58,630 nt of DNA from an uncultured Sphingomonas sp. (GTDB lineage Bacteria; Pseudomonadota; Alphaproteobacteria; Sphingomonadales; Sphingomonadaceae), in contig NZ_CADCVZ010000010.1 in the NCBI RefSeq assembly GCF_902806265.1, forward strand, positions 1-58,630, read 5' to 3'. The translations under genes and the position numbers were made by a program. Below the pieces are notes generated by a model. The model was given only the letters and a program-made list of their open reading frames with translations. It searched no databases and was not told the DNA's origin. Positions 1-9,236 of the stretch are shown here, piece after piece. Each line of letters begins with the position of its first letter. Within the stretch, counting starts at the first letter, position 1.

Positions 1-1
1 C

Positions 2-487
2 CTTCAGGGGGCGGAAGCACAGTTCCGAAGCTTCTTCGACTTCGACTTCGTGCCGGAATGGGCGCGGGCGTTCGGAACCGAGCTCAACGTGACTTACATC
101 GACAATCGGCTGGATGCGCCGCCCAACTTCGTCGATCAATCCGATGTCGAATTTCCCGACGTATCGAAGTGGTCGTACAACTTGGTCGGCTTTTACGAGC
201 AGGGACCGCTCACCGCGCGGCTCGCGTACAACTACCGTTCCCGCTATATCCAGTTCTTCAACAACGAACCCCAAGCTACCGTGGGCGAGTTCACCAAGGG
301 CGTATCGCGCCTAGACGGGTCGCTCAGCTATACGCTTACCGACAATCTCACCCTGGCCGCGGACGTTTCCAACATCCTTGGCAAGCCGTTCAGGAACTAC
401 CGCGGTACCATCGACGGCGCGACCTTCCCGCGTGACGTACGCTACGAGGAGCGGGTCTACTCGCTGGGCATTCGGGCACGTCTCTGA
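2..487 (+). CDS. TonB-dependent receptor, C-terminal part (truncated by window edge)
   Basis: Only the last ~161 residues of an outer-membrane beta-barrel are present; the reading frame is open from base 2, so the N-terminal plug and most of the barrel lie outside the window. The piece shows alternating aromatic/polar beta-strands, and a terminal strand ending in Arg-Ala-Arg-Leu after a YSLGIRARL segment, as in Caulobacter/Sphingomonas-type TonB receptors. Such receptors import oligosaccharides or chelates using TonB energy. The convergent GH43 genes next door suggest a plant-glycan oligosaccharide ligand, which is inference from position only. Confidence 0.85.
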   Translation, partial: LQGAEAQFRSFFDFDFVPEWARAFGTELNVTYIDNRLDAPPNFVDQSDVEFPDVSKWSYNLVGFYEQGPLTARLAYNYRSRYIQFFNNEPQATVGEFTKGVSRLDGSLSYTLTDNLTLAADVSNILGKPFRNYRGTIDGATFPRDVRYEERVYSLGIRARL

Positions 488-505
488 TTTGCAGAGCGAG
501 TATGC

Positions 506-531
506 GGAGCCCGGGCAGCAGCTCGGGCTCC
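506..531. terminator. Hairpin between convergent TonB receptor and GH43 genes
   Basis: GGAGCCCG (506-513) pairs perfectly with CGGGCTCC (524-531) across a 10-nt loop. It lies 19 nt after the receptor stop and before the stop of the opposing GH43 gene. There is no clear T-tract, so it may work as a factor-assisted or bidirectional terminator. Confidence 0.45.
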
Positions 532-565
532 TATCTGGCTCAGCGGGCAGACAAGGGCACGTGCC

Positions 566-1609
566 TCAGCCTCGCTCACCCACCTTCGTCTCTTCCCGCC
601 TGAGGCTCGGCGCGAGTTCGGGGCGGCCGTTTTCCCAGCCGAACGGGGCGATGTAGAGTTGGCGGCCGCGTTCGGCCGAGCGGCAGCCCTTGGTGGCGGC
701 CCAGGCGTGGAAGCTGATAAACGTGCCGCCATTCGCCTGAAAAATGTGCTGGTGCCCGGGCCCGCTCAGGCAGCCGATATTCTTCTGGTTGAAGCTGCGC
801 AGGATCGGGTTAGCGGGCGCCTCCGTGCACGGCCCGAGTGCCCCGGAGCACATCGCGTAGCCCATCGAATAGGGTGACAGCCGCTCAGGACCGTTCCAGC
901 CGAAAAAGCCGCCCGAGTAGAACATGGCGAGACCGTCGGGCGTTCGCACCATGGTCGGCGCTTCAACCACCTTGTTCTCCCACGCCTCGTCGTCGTCAAT
1001 CCCTAGGTCGCGCGGGGCGCCCGCCAGGGTCAAGCCATCGGCAGCAAGCTCCGCTCCGAACAGGCGGCTCGGCTTGGCGATGCGGTTCCCGTCCGCCTTC
1101 CAGTAGAGGTACAGCTTGCCGTCGCGGTCGCGGAACGGGTTGGCGTCGATCGATCCGCCAAGCTCGTATTGGCAGACCAGCGGCTGGGCCGAGTTGTCCA
1201 CGAACGGACCCATGGCATCGGCCGAGACCGCCGCGCCGAGGCATTGCTTGTCCTGCCGGCGGTGGTTGGCGGTATAGTAGAGGATGTAGCGTTCGCCGAC
1301 CTTCATCACCTCTGGCGCCCAGGTGAAGCCTTCCTTCACCCACGGCGCCAGCTTGGGCATGGCGTCCCGCTTGCGCCCCGCCACGTCGCGGACCCAGCGC
1401 CAGTTCACCAGATCGCGGCTGCTGGCCATCGGCACATTCTGCACGTCGTTGGTCGAGTAGGCGAGGAACTCGCCGTTCGCCAGCGGCAGCACGAATGGGT
1501 CGGGGAAGTTCTCGGCGAACACCGGTACGAACAGCGGACCTTGTGCGGACGGGGCCGCCGCGGCCGTCAGCGACAGGGCGGCTGCAGCACTTCGCAACCG
1601 AAAACGCAT
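566..1609 (-). CDS. Secreted GH43-family glycoside hydrolase
   Basis: A five-bladed beta-propeller glycosidase of the GH43 type (arabinofuranosidase, arabinanase or xylosidase activities). The three family acids are visible in order: Asp in NFPDPFVL near the N-terminus, Asp in SIDANPF, and Glu in VVEAPTM. I chose ATG 1609 because AGGGAG lies 7 nt upstream and the protein then begins MRFRLRSAAAALSLTAAAAP, a Sec signal peptide; an upstream TTG (1633) would add eight residues before it. It follows the 1635-3023 gene by 25 nt, so the two are probably one operon. Substrate cannot be read from sequence; arabinan or arabinogalactan side chains are likely. Confidence 0.85.
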   Translation of the reverse strand: MRFRLRSAAAALSLTAAAAPSAQGPLFVPVFAENFPDPFVLPLANGEFLAYSTNDVQNVPMASSRDLVNWRWVRDVAGRKRDAMPKLAPWVKEGFTWAPEVMKVGERYILYYTANHRRQDKQCLGAAVSADAMGPFVDNSAQPLVCQYELGGSIDANPFRDRDGKLYLYWKADGNRIAKPSRLFGAELAADGLTLAGAPRDLGIDDDEAWENKVVEAPTMVRTPDGLAMFYSGGFFGWNGPERLSPYSMGYAMCSGALGPCTEAPANPILRSFNQKNIGCLSGPGHQHIFQANGGTFISFHAWAATKGCRSAERGRQLYIAPFGWENGRPELAPSLRREETKVGERG

Positions 1610-1634
1610 CCTGCTTCTCCCTCGATACCTCAAC

Positions 1635-3023
1635 TCACACCGGCCGAAGCTTCACGCCTCCGTCCGAAAAGTCGAGCCCTACCGTCAGCAATGCACGAAA
1701 AGCCTTGTAGCCGCACTGACCGGGGAAGAAGGCATGAAAGAACAGCTGGGGCCGGCCGTCGGCGCCCGGTGCGACCGAAGCGTGGCCCGGCGCCCACCAG
1801 TCGCTCGCCGACTTCAGCAGCGGCTCGTCCTGCTTGACGTAGGGTCCCAGCGGATGGTGTGCGACCGCGACGCCGATCCCGTAAGCGGGCGTCGAGAAAT
1901 CGTTGCCGGCGTAGAACAGCCAGTAGCGGCCTTGCTGAAAGGTGACATAGGGTCCTTCGATCAGATGGCCTTCCCAGTCGCGGTCGTTGGCGAGCACGAT
2001 CTTCTCGTCGCCGATCAGCGAGCGGCCGTCCGGCGCGAGGCGGCGGGCGTGGATGGGGGTGCGCATCGCCTCCACGATCTCGCCGGCCTGGCCGAAGTCG
2101 ATCAGCGCCGCGCGCACCCGCGGCCAGTTGTCGATCGCGGCCTCGATCAGCGGCTGCATCCAAAAGAAGCGCTCCATCGGCCGGCGGGTGTTGGCCCAGG
2201 GCTGAACGGCGGCGGCGAAGGCGGCGGTGCGCCGGTCGGCCTCCGCTTCGAACAGCAGGTCGATGAGGGAAGGGTGCTCGCGCAACAGCCCGGCGAGCGG
2301 CCGCGGCCACAAGCCATTGGTGTCGTTCTTCCAGAACAGGTAGGGCGTGCCGTCCGCGTCCTTGAAGATGTGGCTGTCGATCACCCCGCCGCTGGCCGTG
2401 CTGCCCCGGTAGAGGACCTTGCCGCCGGTGATCAGCGGCTCGCCATTGTCGACCCAGGGGCCGAACGGGTCCTTGGCCCGCGCCAGGCCGATCGCCAGGG
2501 CGTTGCTGTGCTGGCGGGCGGTGTAGGCGATCCACCATTCGGTGCCGACCTGCTGGATTTCGGGCGCCCAGAAGTCGGCGCGGTGGTGACCGGTCAGGAC
2601 CCAGTCGGGCGTCTCCCCTTCGGGAAACACAAAGCCGCGATGCTCCCAGCTCTGGAGGTCGGGCGAGAAGACCAGCGGAAAGGCGTCAAGACCGTCATTG
2701 GAGGTGGCGGTGAGCAGCCAGCCGCCCTCGACCCTAAGCACCGCCGGATCGCCGTACCCGGCCTCCGTCCGGTCGCTGAGGTTGGTCGTGATCAGCGGCT
2801 TCCAGCCTTTCGGTTCGCCGCGCTCCCCGGGCCCTCCGAAGGCGTGCGGCACCCGGGTGCCGAAGTCTCTCGCCAGGTCATGGAAGAACGCCAGATAGTC
2901 GGCCTGCTCGCCGCCCTCAATGCGATAGGCCCCGCGGCTCTCGCCCGCGCTGACGTGCAATCGAGTCGCCTCGCCGTCGGCAACGGGCTCAACCATGAAG
3001 GTGGGGAAGTCGGTGCTGCTCAT
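1635..3023 (-). CDS. GH43-like beta-propeller glycosidase with a helical insertion, no signal peptide
   Basis: A 462-residue protein with GH43 features: Asp92 in GYGDPAVL, Asp216 in VIDSHIF, and Glu356 in LIEGPYV, plus propeller signatures such as DFWAPEI and PYLFWK. Unlike its neighbours it has no signal peptide, and about residues 237-325, between the second and third acids, form a Leu/Arg/Ala-rich, probably helical insertion not found in minimal GH43 domains. This suggests action on imported oligosaccharides in the cytoplasm. It is the upstream gene of a two-gene minus-strand unit with the secreted GH43. Exact specificity is unknown. Confidence 0.8.
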   Translation of the reverse strand: MSSTDFPTFMVEPVADGEATRLHVSAGESRGAYRIEGGEQADYLAFFHDLARDFGTRVPHAFGGPGERGEPKGWKPLITTNLSDRTEAGYGDPAVLRVEGGWLLTATSNDGLDAFPLVFSPDLQSWEHRGFVFPEGETPDWVLTGHHRADFWAPEIQQVGTEWWIAYTARQHSNALAIGLARAKDPFGPWVDNGEPLITGGKVLYRGSTASGGVIDSHIFKDADGTPYLFWKNDTNGLWPRPLAGLLREHPSLIDLLFEAEADRRTAAFAAAVQPWANTRRPMERFFWMQPLIEAAIDNWPRVRAALIDFGQAGEIVEAMRTPIHARRLAPDGRSLIGDEKIVLANDRDWEGHLIEGPYVTFQQGRYWLFYAGNDFSTPAYGIGVAVAHHPLGPYVKQDEPLLKSASDWWAPGHASVAPGADGRPQLFFHAFFPGQCGYKAFRALLTVGLDFSDGGVKLRPV

Positions 3024-3101
3024 GCGGGCGCGCTAGGCTTGCCGGCGGCGGGTGAGAAGCCCTTCATTGCCAGGGGCTGCGCATTGCCGCAGACATAGCC
3101 C

Positions 3102-4142
3102 ATGCGCCTCCTTGTTCTTCTGCTCGCCTGCCTTGCCGCGACCTCCTGCGTCGCGCCGGCGACCCGCACCGCGACTTACCAGAACCCCGTGCTTGACACC
3201 GACTTCCCCGATCCGGCGGTCATCAGGGCAGCGGACGGCCTGTTCTACGTTTATGCGACGCAAGGCGGCGATCCCAATCGCAACATTCAGGTGGCGCGTT
3301 CCGCCGACCTGGTGCGCTGGCAGATGATCGGCGATGCCCTGCCGACCAAGCCCGGCTGGGCCAGCCGCACCCAGGATTTCTGGGCGCCGGACGTGCGCGA
3401 GGCCAACGGCATCTATTACCTCTACTACTCGGCCAAGCCCGATGTAGCGTTGACCGACAAGGCGCGCGGCCTGTGCCTGGCGGTTGCGACCGCGCGGCAG
3501 CCGCAAGGACCTTTCGTCGATAGCGGCCGGCCGCTGCAATGCGGCGAGGGCTTCATCAACATCGATCCGTTTGCCTTTGACGACCCCGCGACAGGCAAGC
3601 GGCTGCTCTACTGGGGCTCGGGCTTCGGGCCGATCAAGGTGCAGGAACTGTCTCCCGACCGCATCTCCTTCGCGCCGGGCAGCGAGCCCGTCGACCTCGT
3701 TCCCGTGATTAAGACCGAGAACCCGGCCGAGTACCAGCGGCTGGTCGAGGGCGCCTGGGTGATCCGCCGCGGCGATTACTACTACCTGTTCTACTCGGGC
3801 GATAACTGCTGTGGGCCCAAGGCGCACTATGCCGCCATGGTGGCACGCTCGCGCAGCGCAACGGGGCCATTCGAGATCCGGCCGCGGCCGCTCTACCTGG
3901 TCGTTGAGGCGGACGAGCACTGGAACGCGCCGGGACACAACAGCGTAGTCAGCGACGATGCGGGGCAGGATTGGATACTCTACCACGCGGTCGATCGCCG
4001 CCGCCCACGCGCCAAGCTGACCGACGACATGAACACGCGCCGGATCATGCTGCTTGATCGGCTGGTTTGGCGCGACGGCTGGCCGGAAGTGGCGGGCAAG
4101 CGGCCGTCGAGCGCAGCTCAGCCGGCGCCAGTCGTGCGCTAA
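3102..4142 (+). CDS. GH43-family glycosidase, predicted lipoprotein
   Basis: It begins MRLLVLLLACLAATSC, a lipoprotein signal with Cys16 as the lipidation site, so the enzyme is probably anchored in the outer membrane. The mature part shows the GH43 acids: Asp37 in DFPDPAVI, Asp in INIDPFAF, and Glu in LVEGAWV, with the DFWAPDV and NAPGHNSV propeller motifs. Family members cleave alpha-L-arabinofuranosyl or beta-xylosyl linkages; endo- or exo-arabinanase is a reasonable guess. It is divergent from the other GH43 pair (78-nt gap) and convergent with the galactose dehydrogenase gene. Confidence 0.87.
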   Translation: MRLLVLLLACLAATSCVAPATRTATYQNPVLDTDFPDPAVIRAADGLFYVYATQGGDPNRNIQVARSADLVRWQMIGDALPTKPGWASRTQDFWAPDVREANGIYYLYYSAKPDVALTDKARGLCLAVATARQPQGPFVDSGRPLQCGEGFINIDPFAFDDPATGKRLLYWGSGFGPIKVQELSPDRISFAPGSEPVDLVPVIKTENPAEYQRLVEGAWVIRRGDYYYLFYSGDNCCGPKAHYAAMVARSRSATGPFEIRPRPLYLVVEADEHWNAPGHNSVVSDDAGQDWILYHAVDRRRPRAKLTDDMNTRRIMLLDRLVWRDGWPEVAGKRPSSAAQPAPVVR

Positions 4143-4163
4143 GATTCCCGTCCGAGGAGACGA

Positions 4164-5093
4164 TCACATGGTGATCGGCGCGATCTCCGCCCGCTCGCCG
4201 ACCAGAAGGCAGTCAGCCACCAGCCGGAGCGGCTCGACGTCGACCAGGCTCTGGCGACAGTCGATCAGGTCGGCGAAGCTGCGGTAGAGGTCGGGATACT
4301 CGCCGGGTCCCTCGGCCGCCTGCTCCGCGCCATCGACAAACAGCTGCTTGCCCCCTTCGCGCAGCTCGATCTGCTGCCCGGCGGCAGTGCGGATGGCGAT
4401 CGTCCATTCCTCGCCATCCTCCTTGAGGAAGTCGAGGCTGCAGCGGATCGGGCCCTCGCAGGCGGGGCTCTCCATTCCGATCTCCGCGGTCACCGGGGTC
4501 TGCGCGTTCCCCGGAACCTGCAGTTTCGCCTCCCGGACGAACAGCGGCCCGGGGAAGATGCGGGTCGCGATGGAAAAGGCGTTGATCGCGGGATCGAACA
4601 CGCCGAACCCGCCGGCCTCGAAGATCCATTGCTGGCCGGGGTGCCATTTGTGCACGCTCTCGTGCCAGGTGATCCGCATCTCCGCCACGCGCTGCCCTTC
4701 GAGCAGGGCGGCGGCCGCGGTCACCGCGGGATTGTGCTGGGCGTGCCAAGTGGTGAACAGCGTAACGCCTTTGGCGTCCGCCAGCTGTCGCAACTCCTCG
4801 ATCTCGCCGAGGGTGGCGGTTGGCGGCTTCTCCAGCAAGCAATGCAGGCCGGCCTCGATGCAGTCGCGGGCGATGCCGTAGCGCGGGCCGGGCGGCGTGG
4901 TGATCGCCGCACAGTTGAGGTCCTGCAGCTGGGCGATGAGGTCGGTGTGGCTGGTGAAATGAGGCGTGGGCCCGCTGCCGTGGCGGCTGGCGCTGGCGGC
5001 CAGTTCGAAGCGGTCATTGTCCTGTATTGCCGGGACATGCTGGTCGGCGGCGATCTTGCCGAAGCCGATGATGGCGGTGCGGAGCGGCTTCAC
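4164..5093 (-). CDS. gal: Galactose 1-dehydrogenase-like oxidoreductase (Gfo/Idh/MocA family)
   Basis: A 309-residue NAD(P)-dependent sugar dehydrogenase with an N-terminal Rossmann fold (IIGFGKIA) followed by DQHVPA, and the catalytic EKPP segment (LLEKPPTATLGE) of the Gfo/Idh/MocA family. The pattern matches bacterial D-galactose / L-arabinose 1-dehydrogenases, which oxidise the sugar to its lactone. I start at GTG 5093, which overlaps the stop of the KDPGal aldolase gene (GTGA); a much longer open frame upstream is only the shadow of that gene. Operon order is kinase - aldolase - dehydrogenase, which supports galactose as substrate; L-arabinose released by the GH43 enzymes is an alternative. 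Confidence 0.8.
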   Translation of the reverse strand: MKPLRTAIIGFGKIAADQHVPAIQDNDRFELAASASRHGSGPTPHFTSHTDLIAQLQDLNCAAITTPPGPRYGIARDCIEAGLHCLLEKPPTATLGEIEELRQLADAKGVTLFTTWHAQHNPAVTAAAALLEGQRVAEMRITWHESVHKWHPGQQWIFEAGGFGVFDPAINAFSIATRIFPGPLFVREAKLQVPGNAQTPVTAEIGMESPACEGPIRCSLDFLKEDGEEWTIAIRTAAGQQIELREGGKQLFVDGAEQAAEGPGEYPDLYRSFADLIDCRQSLVDVEPLRLVADCLLVGERAEIAPITM

Positions 5094-5719
5094 CGGCCCA
5101 GCCCTGCGACATAGGCGCGGGCCTTGGCCTCGGTCTCCTCGGGCGACTGGCCGGGCTTGTAGAGCCCGCCGCCCAGTCCGAACCCGTTGGCGCCGGCGTC
5201 GAGCCATGGCCCCATGTTGTCGGGCGTGATCCCGCCGACAGCCAGCACCGGCACGTGCGGGGGCAGCACGGCCTTCTGCCCCTTGAGCACCGTCGGTGAG
5301 GCGCCCTCGGCCGGGAACAGCTTCAGGCAATGCGCTCCGGCGTCCAGCGCCGTGAAGGCCTCGGACGGGGTGAAGTAGCCCGGGCTGGAGACCATGCCCG
5401 CCATCACGGAGGCATGGATCACGGCCGTGTTGGTGCCGGGAGAAACCACCAGCCGACCGCCGGCCTCGACCACCTCGCCCACATGGCCGTCGTTGAGCAC
5501 GGTTCCGGCCCCGACCAGTGCCCGCCCCGCCAGGCGCCCGGCGAGGCGGCGGATGCTCTCCAGCGGCTCGGGGCTGTTGAGCGGGACCTCGATGATCTCG
5601 ATCCCGCCCGCCAGGATTGCCTCGCCGATCGCTTCCACCTCGTCGGGCGTGACCCCGCGGATGATCGCCACCAGCGGGGCGCGCGACAGGCGCTCACGGA
5701 ATTCGTCGGGGGCGTTCAT
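5090..5719 (-). CDS. dgoA: 2-dehydro-3-deoxy-6-phosphogalactonate aldolase
   Basis: A class I aldolase of the KDPG/KDPGal family, 209 residues, close to the usual length. Glu44 (IEIIEVPLNSP) and the Schiff-base Lys133 (AHCLKLFPAE) are visible, with the glycine-rich phosphate site AVGGITPDN. The NSP after the Glu and the adjoining galactonate kinase favour the phosphogalactonate enzyme over Eda. It splits 2-keto-3-deoxy-6-phosphogalactonate into pyruvate and glyceraldehyde-3-phosphate, the last step of De Ley-Doudoroff galactose catabolism. Start and stop overlap both neighbours by 4 nt, implying translational coupling. Confidence 0.88.
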   Translation of the reverse strand: MNAPDEFRERLSRAPLVAIIRGVTPDEVEAIGEAILAGGIEIIEVPLNSPEPLESIRRLAGRLAGRALVGAGTVLNDGHVGEVVEAGGRLVVSPGTNTAVIHASVMAGMVSSPGYFTPSEAFTALDAGAHCLKLFPAEGASPTVLKGQKAVLPPHVPVLAVGGITPDNMGPWLDAGANGFGLGGGLYKPGQSPEETEAKARAYVAGLGR

Positions 5720-6603
5720 GTGATCTGCCTCACAATCTCTCCAATGCCCGCGAGGAAGGCCTGTTCCCCGTCGATCTCGCGGGAGTTGCGGCCAGTTTCC
5801 TTCAGTGCCGCAGCATAAAGGCGGGTGAGCTCTGGCCGGCCCATTACCACAACCTCGCCAGCGTAGTGCGCGTGCCTCAGTCCGGTCGCGACGTCCGCGC
5901 CGATCAGCAGGCCGCTGGTGAATGCCGGGACGTCCTCGCCCTGGAGGCGGCCAAGCAGCACGCCTGCCCTGACCCCGAACAGCTCAGCCGTCAGCGCGTC
6001 GTCCGAGAGGCCACGGCGGACGCCCTCCTGGAAGGCAGCTCCGGGTTCGACCTCCCCGTCCATCCACTGGCTGAGGATGCTTCTTTCCTGCAGCATGGCG
6101 AACATCTCGCCTGTCATGACCGTTCGGAAGCGCTTCACCTCGCCGCGCTCCAGCAGGACCCACTTGTTGTGGGTGCCGGGGTGGCAGACGGAGCAGTCCG
6201 GCGGCACCAGGCCGGCCGCTACCGCGCCGAACAACTGCACTTCCTCCCCGCGCATCACATCCGCACGGGTTTCATCGGTGAAGGACAAGCCGGGCACGAT
6301 CGCGGCCCGCTCACCCTCGATCGGGAAGAGGTGGCGGGCGAGTACCTGCGGGCCGGCCGGGCAGGGCACATAGGGTGCCTCGACCCAGCCGCGGTTCGAG
6401 CCGACCATCCCGGCCATCATCAGCGGCAAGTCGCCCAGCCGCTCGCGGATCTCGGCCACCGCTGCCGGAAAGCCGCCGGACGGAACGCCGGTGATGCCCT
6501 TGCCGTCCTCGAACTCGCCTTCGCATTCGCCGGTCGAGTTGATCCGATAACCGCGCCGGTTGGTGGTGCCCCAGTCCACCGCGATGTAGCCGTTGGTCCA
6601 CAT
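5716..6603 (-). CDS. dgoK: 2-dehydro-3-deoxygalactonokinase
   Basis: It phosphorylates 2-keto-3-deoxygalactonate at C6 using ATP. The family phosphate-binding start YIAVDWGTTN is followed by GMVGSNRGW, VMRGEE, PGTHNKWV and FRTVMTGE, matching DgoK along its full length. I chose ATG 6603 (MWTNGYIAV), which puts the domain about five residues from the N-terminus as in homologues. ATG 6615 and ATG 6642 are also in frame; the latter has GGAG only 2 nt away. The stop overlaps dgoA (ATGA). First gene of the dgoK-dgoA-galactose dehydrogenase operon, divergent from the GH1-dgoD operon. Confidence 0.88.
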   Translation of the reverse strand: MWTNGYIAVDWGTTNRRGYRINSTGECEGEFEDGKGITGVPSGGFPAAVAEIRERLGDLPLMMAGMVGSNRGWVEAPYVPCPAGPQVLARHLFPIEGERAAIVPGLSFTDETRADVMRGEEVQLFGAVAAGLVPPDCSVCHPGTHNKWVLLERGEVKRFRTVMTGEMFAMLQERSILSQWMDGEVEPGAAFQEGVRRGLSDDALTAELFGVRAGVLLGRLQGEDVPAFTSGLLIGADVATGLRHAHYAGEVVVMGRPELTRLYAAALKETGRNSREIDGEQAFLAGIGEIVRQIT

Positions 6604-6760
6604 GCCTGCGCTCATTGCAGCAAAAGCGACGAGGCGCGACATGGCTCCGCTGTTTTTTATGACGGCAGTGGCTATCTCCCCGTCCAGCGCCCGCGTATTG
6701 GGCCGCGGCTTGGGATCACAATCCGACGCGCGACGCTAGGAGGCAATCATCGCTAACTTC

Positions 6761-8050
6761 ATGTTCGCCACGGGGATCGAGAACAGCATTCCGACCATCC
6801 ACAACGGCAAGACCCGCGTCGATCAAATGGAGGCAAGCGACCATTATCGCCGTTGGCGCGAAGACTTCGACTGCGTTGAAGAGATCGGCATCCAGTTCCT
6901 TCGCTTCGGGCCGCCGCTGCACAAGGCGTACCTCGCCCCGGGCAGGTACGATTGGGAGTTTGCGGACCTCACCTTGGGCGAACTCCGTCGCCGCGAGATC
7001 ACCCCGATCGTCGACCTGTGCCACTTCGGCGTGCCGGATTGGATGGGTAATTTCCAGAACCCGGACTTCGCCGAGCTGTTCGCCAGCTATGCCGCGGCGT
7101 TTGCGCAGCGCTATCCCTGGATCCAGCTTTATACACCGGTGAACGAGATGTTCATCTGCGCCGCCTTTTCCGCCCGCTACGGCTGGTGGAACGAGCAGCA
7201 GCGGACCGATCAGGCGTTCGTCACGGCGCTCAAGCATATCGTCAAAGGCAATGTGCTGGCGATGATGGAGATCCTGAAGGCGCGTCCGGACGCCATTTTC
7301 ATCCAGTCCGAGTCTTCCGAGTATTTCCATGCGGACTCGCCCGCGGCCATCGGTCCGGCGGAGGTGCTCAACGCCCGCCGCTTCCTCAGTCTCGATCTCA
7401 ACTACGGCCGCCGTGTCGACAGTGAGATGTACGAGTATCTGCTGGATAACGGCATGACCCGGGAAGAATACCACTTCTTCCTGCATAACCGGTTGAAGCA
7501 GCACTGCATTCTGGGGAACGATTACTACAAGACCAACGAGCATCGGGTACACGCGGACGGGCACACGGAATCGTCGGGTGAGGTGTTTGGCTATTCCGAG
7601 ATCACTCGGCAGTACCACAACCGCTACCGGCTGCCGATCATGCACACGGAGACCAACCTGCGCGAAGGGGAGACCGGGCAGGAAGCGGTGCAGTGGCTGT
7701 GGAAAGAATGGGCCAACGTGCTGAGGTTGCGCAACGTCGGTATCCCGACCGTCGGCTTCACCTGGTACAGCCTGATCGATCAGGTCGACTGGGACACGGC
7801 GCTGCGGGAGAAGAACGGCAACGTCAATCCGCTCGGACTGTACGATCTCGACCGTAACATCCGCAACGTCGGGCGCGCCTACAAGCAGCTGATCAAGGAT
7901 TGGCGCGACGTGCTGCCGGCCCAGTCGCTGTGCCTGGCCGTGCCGATAGTACCGCCCGGGCAGGACTGCTGGCCCCCGCGCAGTGGCGACACCCTGCAAA
8001 AGGGGCTGCGGCTCGCTACCCAGCAGCCCGCCAATCCGGAGGCCGCATGA
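6761..8050 (+). CDS. GH1-type beta-glycosidase (divergent family 1 member)
   Basis: A TIM-barrel glycosidase resembling GH1: acid/base Glu129 in TPVNEM, nucleophile Glu297 in MHTETN, and the WYSLIDQVDWD segment near the C-terminus. Typical GH1 enzymes have TxNEP and I/VTENG, so this is a divergent branch. No signal peptide, so it probably cleaves imported beta-galactosides or beta-glucosides. The annotated ATG lies 17 nt after a perfect AGGAGG (6738-6743), too far for normal initiation; an in-frame stop at 6737 and only ATC codons at 6746 and 6749 lie between, so an unusual ATC start giving IANFMFATG is possible. The stop overlaps dgoD (ATGA). Confidence 0.8.
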   Translation: MFATGIENSIPTIHNGKTRVDQMEASDHYRRWREDFDCVEEIGIQFLRFGPPLHKAYLAPGRYDWEFADLTLGELRRREITPIVDLCHFGVPDWMGNFQNPDFAELFASYAAAFAQRYPWIQLYTPVNEMFICAAFSARYGWWNEQQRTDQAFVTALKHIVKGNVLAMMEILKARPDAIFIQSESSEYFHADSPAAIGPAEVLNARRFLSLDLNYGRRVDSEMYEYLLDNGMTREEYHFFLHNRLKQHCILGNDYYKTNEHRVHADGHTESSGEVFGYSEITRQYHNRYRLPIMHTETNLREGETGQEAVQWLWKEWANVLRLRNVGIPTVGFTWYSLIDQVDWDTALREKNGNVNPLGLYDLDRNIRNVGRAYKQLIKDWRDVLPAQSLCLAVPIVPPGQDCWPPRSGDTLQKGLRLATQQPANPEAA

Positions 8051-9204
8051 TGGCGCTGCCCGAACTCAAGATCGCCCGTATCGAGACCTTTCTGGTCCCG
8101 CCGCGCTGGGTGTTCGTCTGCGTGGAAACGGCGGACGGCGCTTCAGGCTGGGGTGAGGCCAGCCTGGAAGGGCATGGGGAGGCGGTGCTCGGCGCCTTTG
8201 AGGCGCTGCGCGACCGGTTCATCGGCCATGACGGGCGGCGGATCGAGGATATTTGGCAGATCGCCTACCGTGGAGGCTTCTATCGCGGCGGGCCGGTGCT
8301 GATGAGCGCGCTGGCCGGGTTCGAGCAGGCGCTGTGGGACCTCAAGGGCAAGGCCGTGGGCCTGCCGGCGTGGGAGATGCTGGGCGGGCGGGTGCGCGAC
8401 CGGGTCCGCGCCTACGCCTGGATCGGCGGCGACCGGCCGGACGAAATCGAGAGCGCCGCCGCCGTGCGCCGCGGGCAGGGCTTTTCGGCCGTCAAGATGA
8501 ACGCCACCGCCGAGCTCGATTGGATCGGGACGCCCAAGCTGTTCGACGAGGTCGTGCACCGGGTGCAGGCGGCGCAGGGACAGGGCATGGACGTCGGGCT
8601 CGACTTTCACGGCCGCGTGCACCGGCCGATGGCCAAGCAGCTGGCCAAGGTGCTGGAGCCGCTCGGCCTCTTGTTCATCGAGGAGCCGCTGCTAAGTGAG
8701 AACCCGGAAGGGCTGCGGCAGATCGCCGACATGACCGCGACGCCCATCGCACTGGGCGAACGGCTCTACTCGCGCTGGGACTTCAAGCCCTTCTTCGAAA
8801 AGGGCGCGGTGGACATCATCCAGCCCGACCTCAGCCATGCCGGCGGTTTGTCCGAGTGCCGTCGCATCGCCGCCATGGCCGAGGCCTACGACATCGCAGT
8901 CGCGCCGCATTGCCCGCTTGGGCCGCTGGCGCTGGCCGCCTGCCTGCAACTGGCCGGCTGCACGCCCAACGTCGCGATCCAGGAGATGAGCCTAGGCATC
9001 CACTACAATGTCGGGCACGACTTGCTGAACTTCGTCACCGATCCCGAGGTGCTGACCCCGACCGACGGATTTCTCCCGATCCCCGAGAAGCCCGGCTTGG
9101 GCGTGACGATTGACGAGGCGGCGGTGCGCGAAGCCGCCAAGGCCGGGCATCGCTGGCGCAACCCGATCTGGCGCCAGCGCGACGGCAGCTTCGCGGAATG
9201 GTGA
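8047..9204 (+). CDS. dgoD: D-galactonate dehydratase
   Basis: An enolase-superfamily dehydratase that converts D-galactonate to 2-keto-3-deoxygalactonate. Visible metal ligands and catalytic residues in family order: Asp and His in GLDFHGRVHRP, Glu in FIEEPL, Glu in ALGERLYSRWDF, and the His of APHCPLGP. The 385-residue length fits DgoD. I start at ATG 8047, which overlaps the stop of the GH1 gene (ATGA), so the two are translated together. With dgoK, dgoA and the dehydrogenase on the other strand it completes the core De Ley-Doudoroff enzymes except a lactonase. Confidence 0.88.
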   Translation: MMALPELKIARIETFLVPPRWVFVCVETADGASGWGEASLEGHGEAVLGAFEALRDRFIGHDGRRIEDIWQIAYRGGFYRGGPVLMSALAGFEQALWDLKGKAVGLPAWEMLGGRVRDRVRAYAWIGGDRPDEIESAAAVRRGQGFSAVKMNATAELDWIGTPKLFDEVVHRVQAAQGQGMDVGLDFHGRVHRPMAKQLAKVLEPLGLLFIEEPLLSENPEGLRQIADMTATPIALGERLYSRWDFKPFFEKGAVDIIQPDLSHAGGLSECRRIAAMAEAYDIAVAPHCPLGPLALAACLQLAGCTPNVAIQEMSLGIHYNVGHDLLNFVTDPEVLTPTDGFLPIPEKPGLGVTIDEAAVREAAKAGHRWRNPIWRQRDGSFAEW

Positions 9205-9236
9205 CCACGTGGCCCCGCTGAAGCAGCAACCGAGAA

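Noticed and set aside
1734-3098. 454-residue plus-strand open frame
   Set aside because: Antisense of the GH43-like gene; no signal, no domain.
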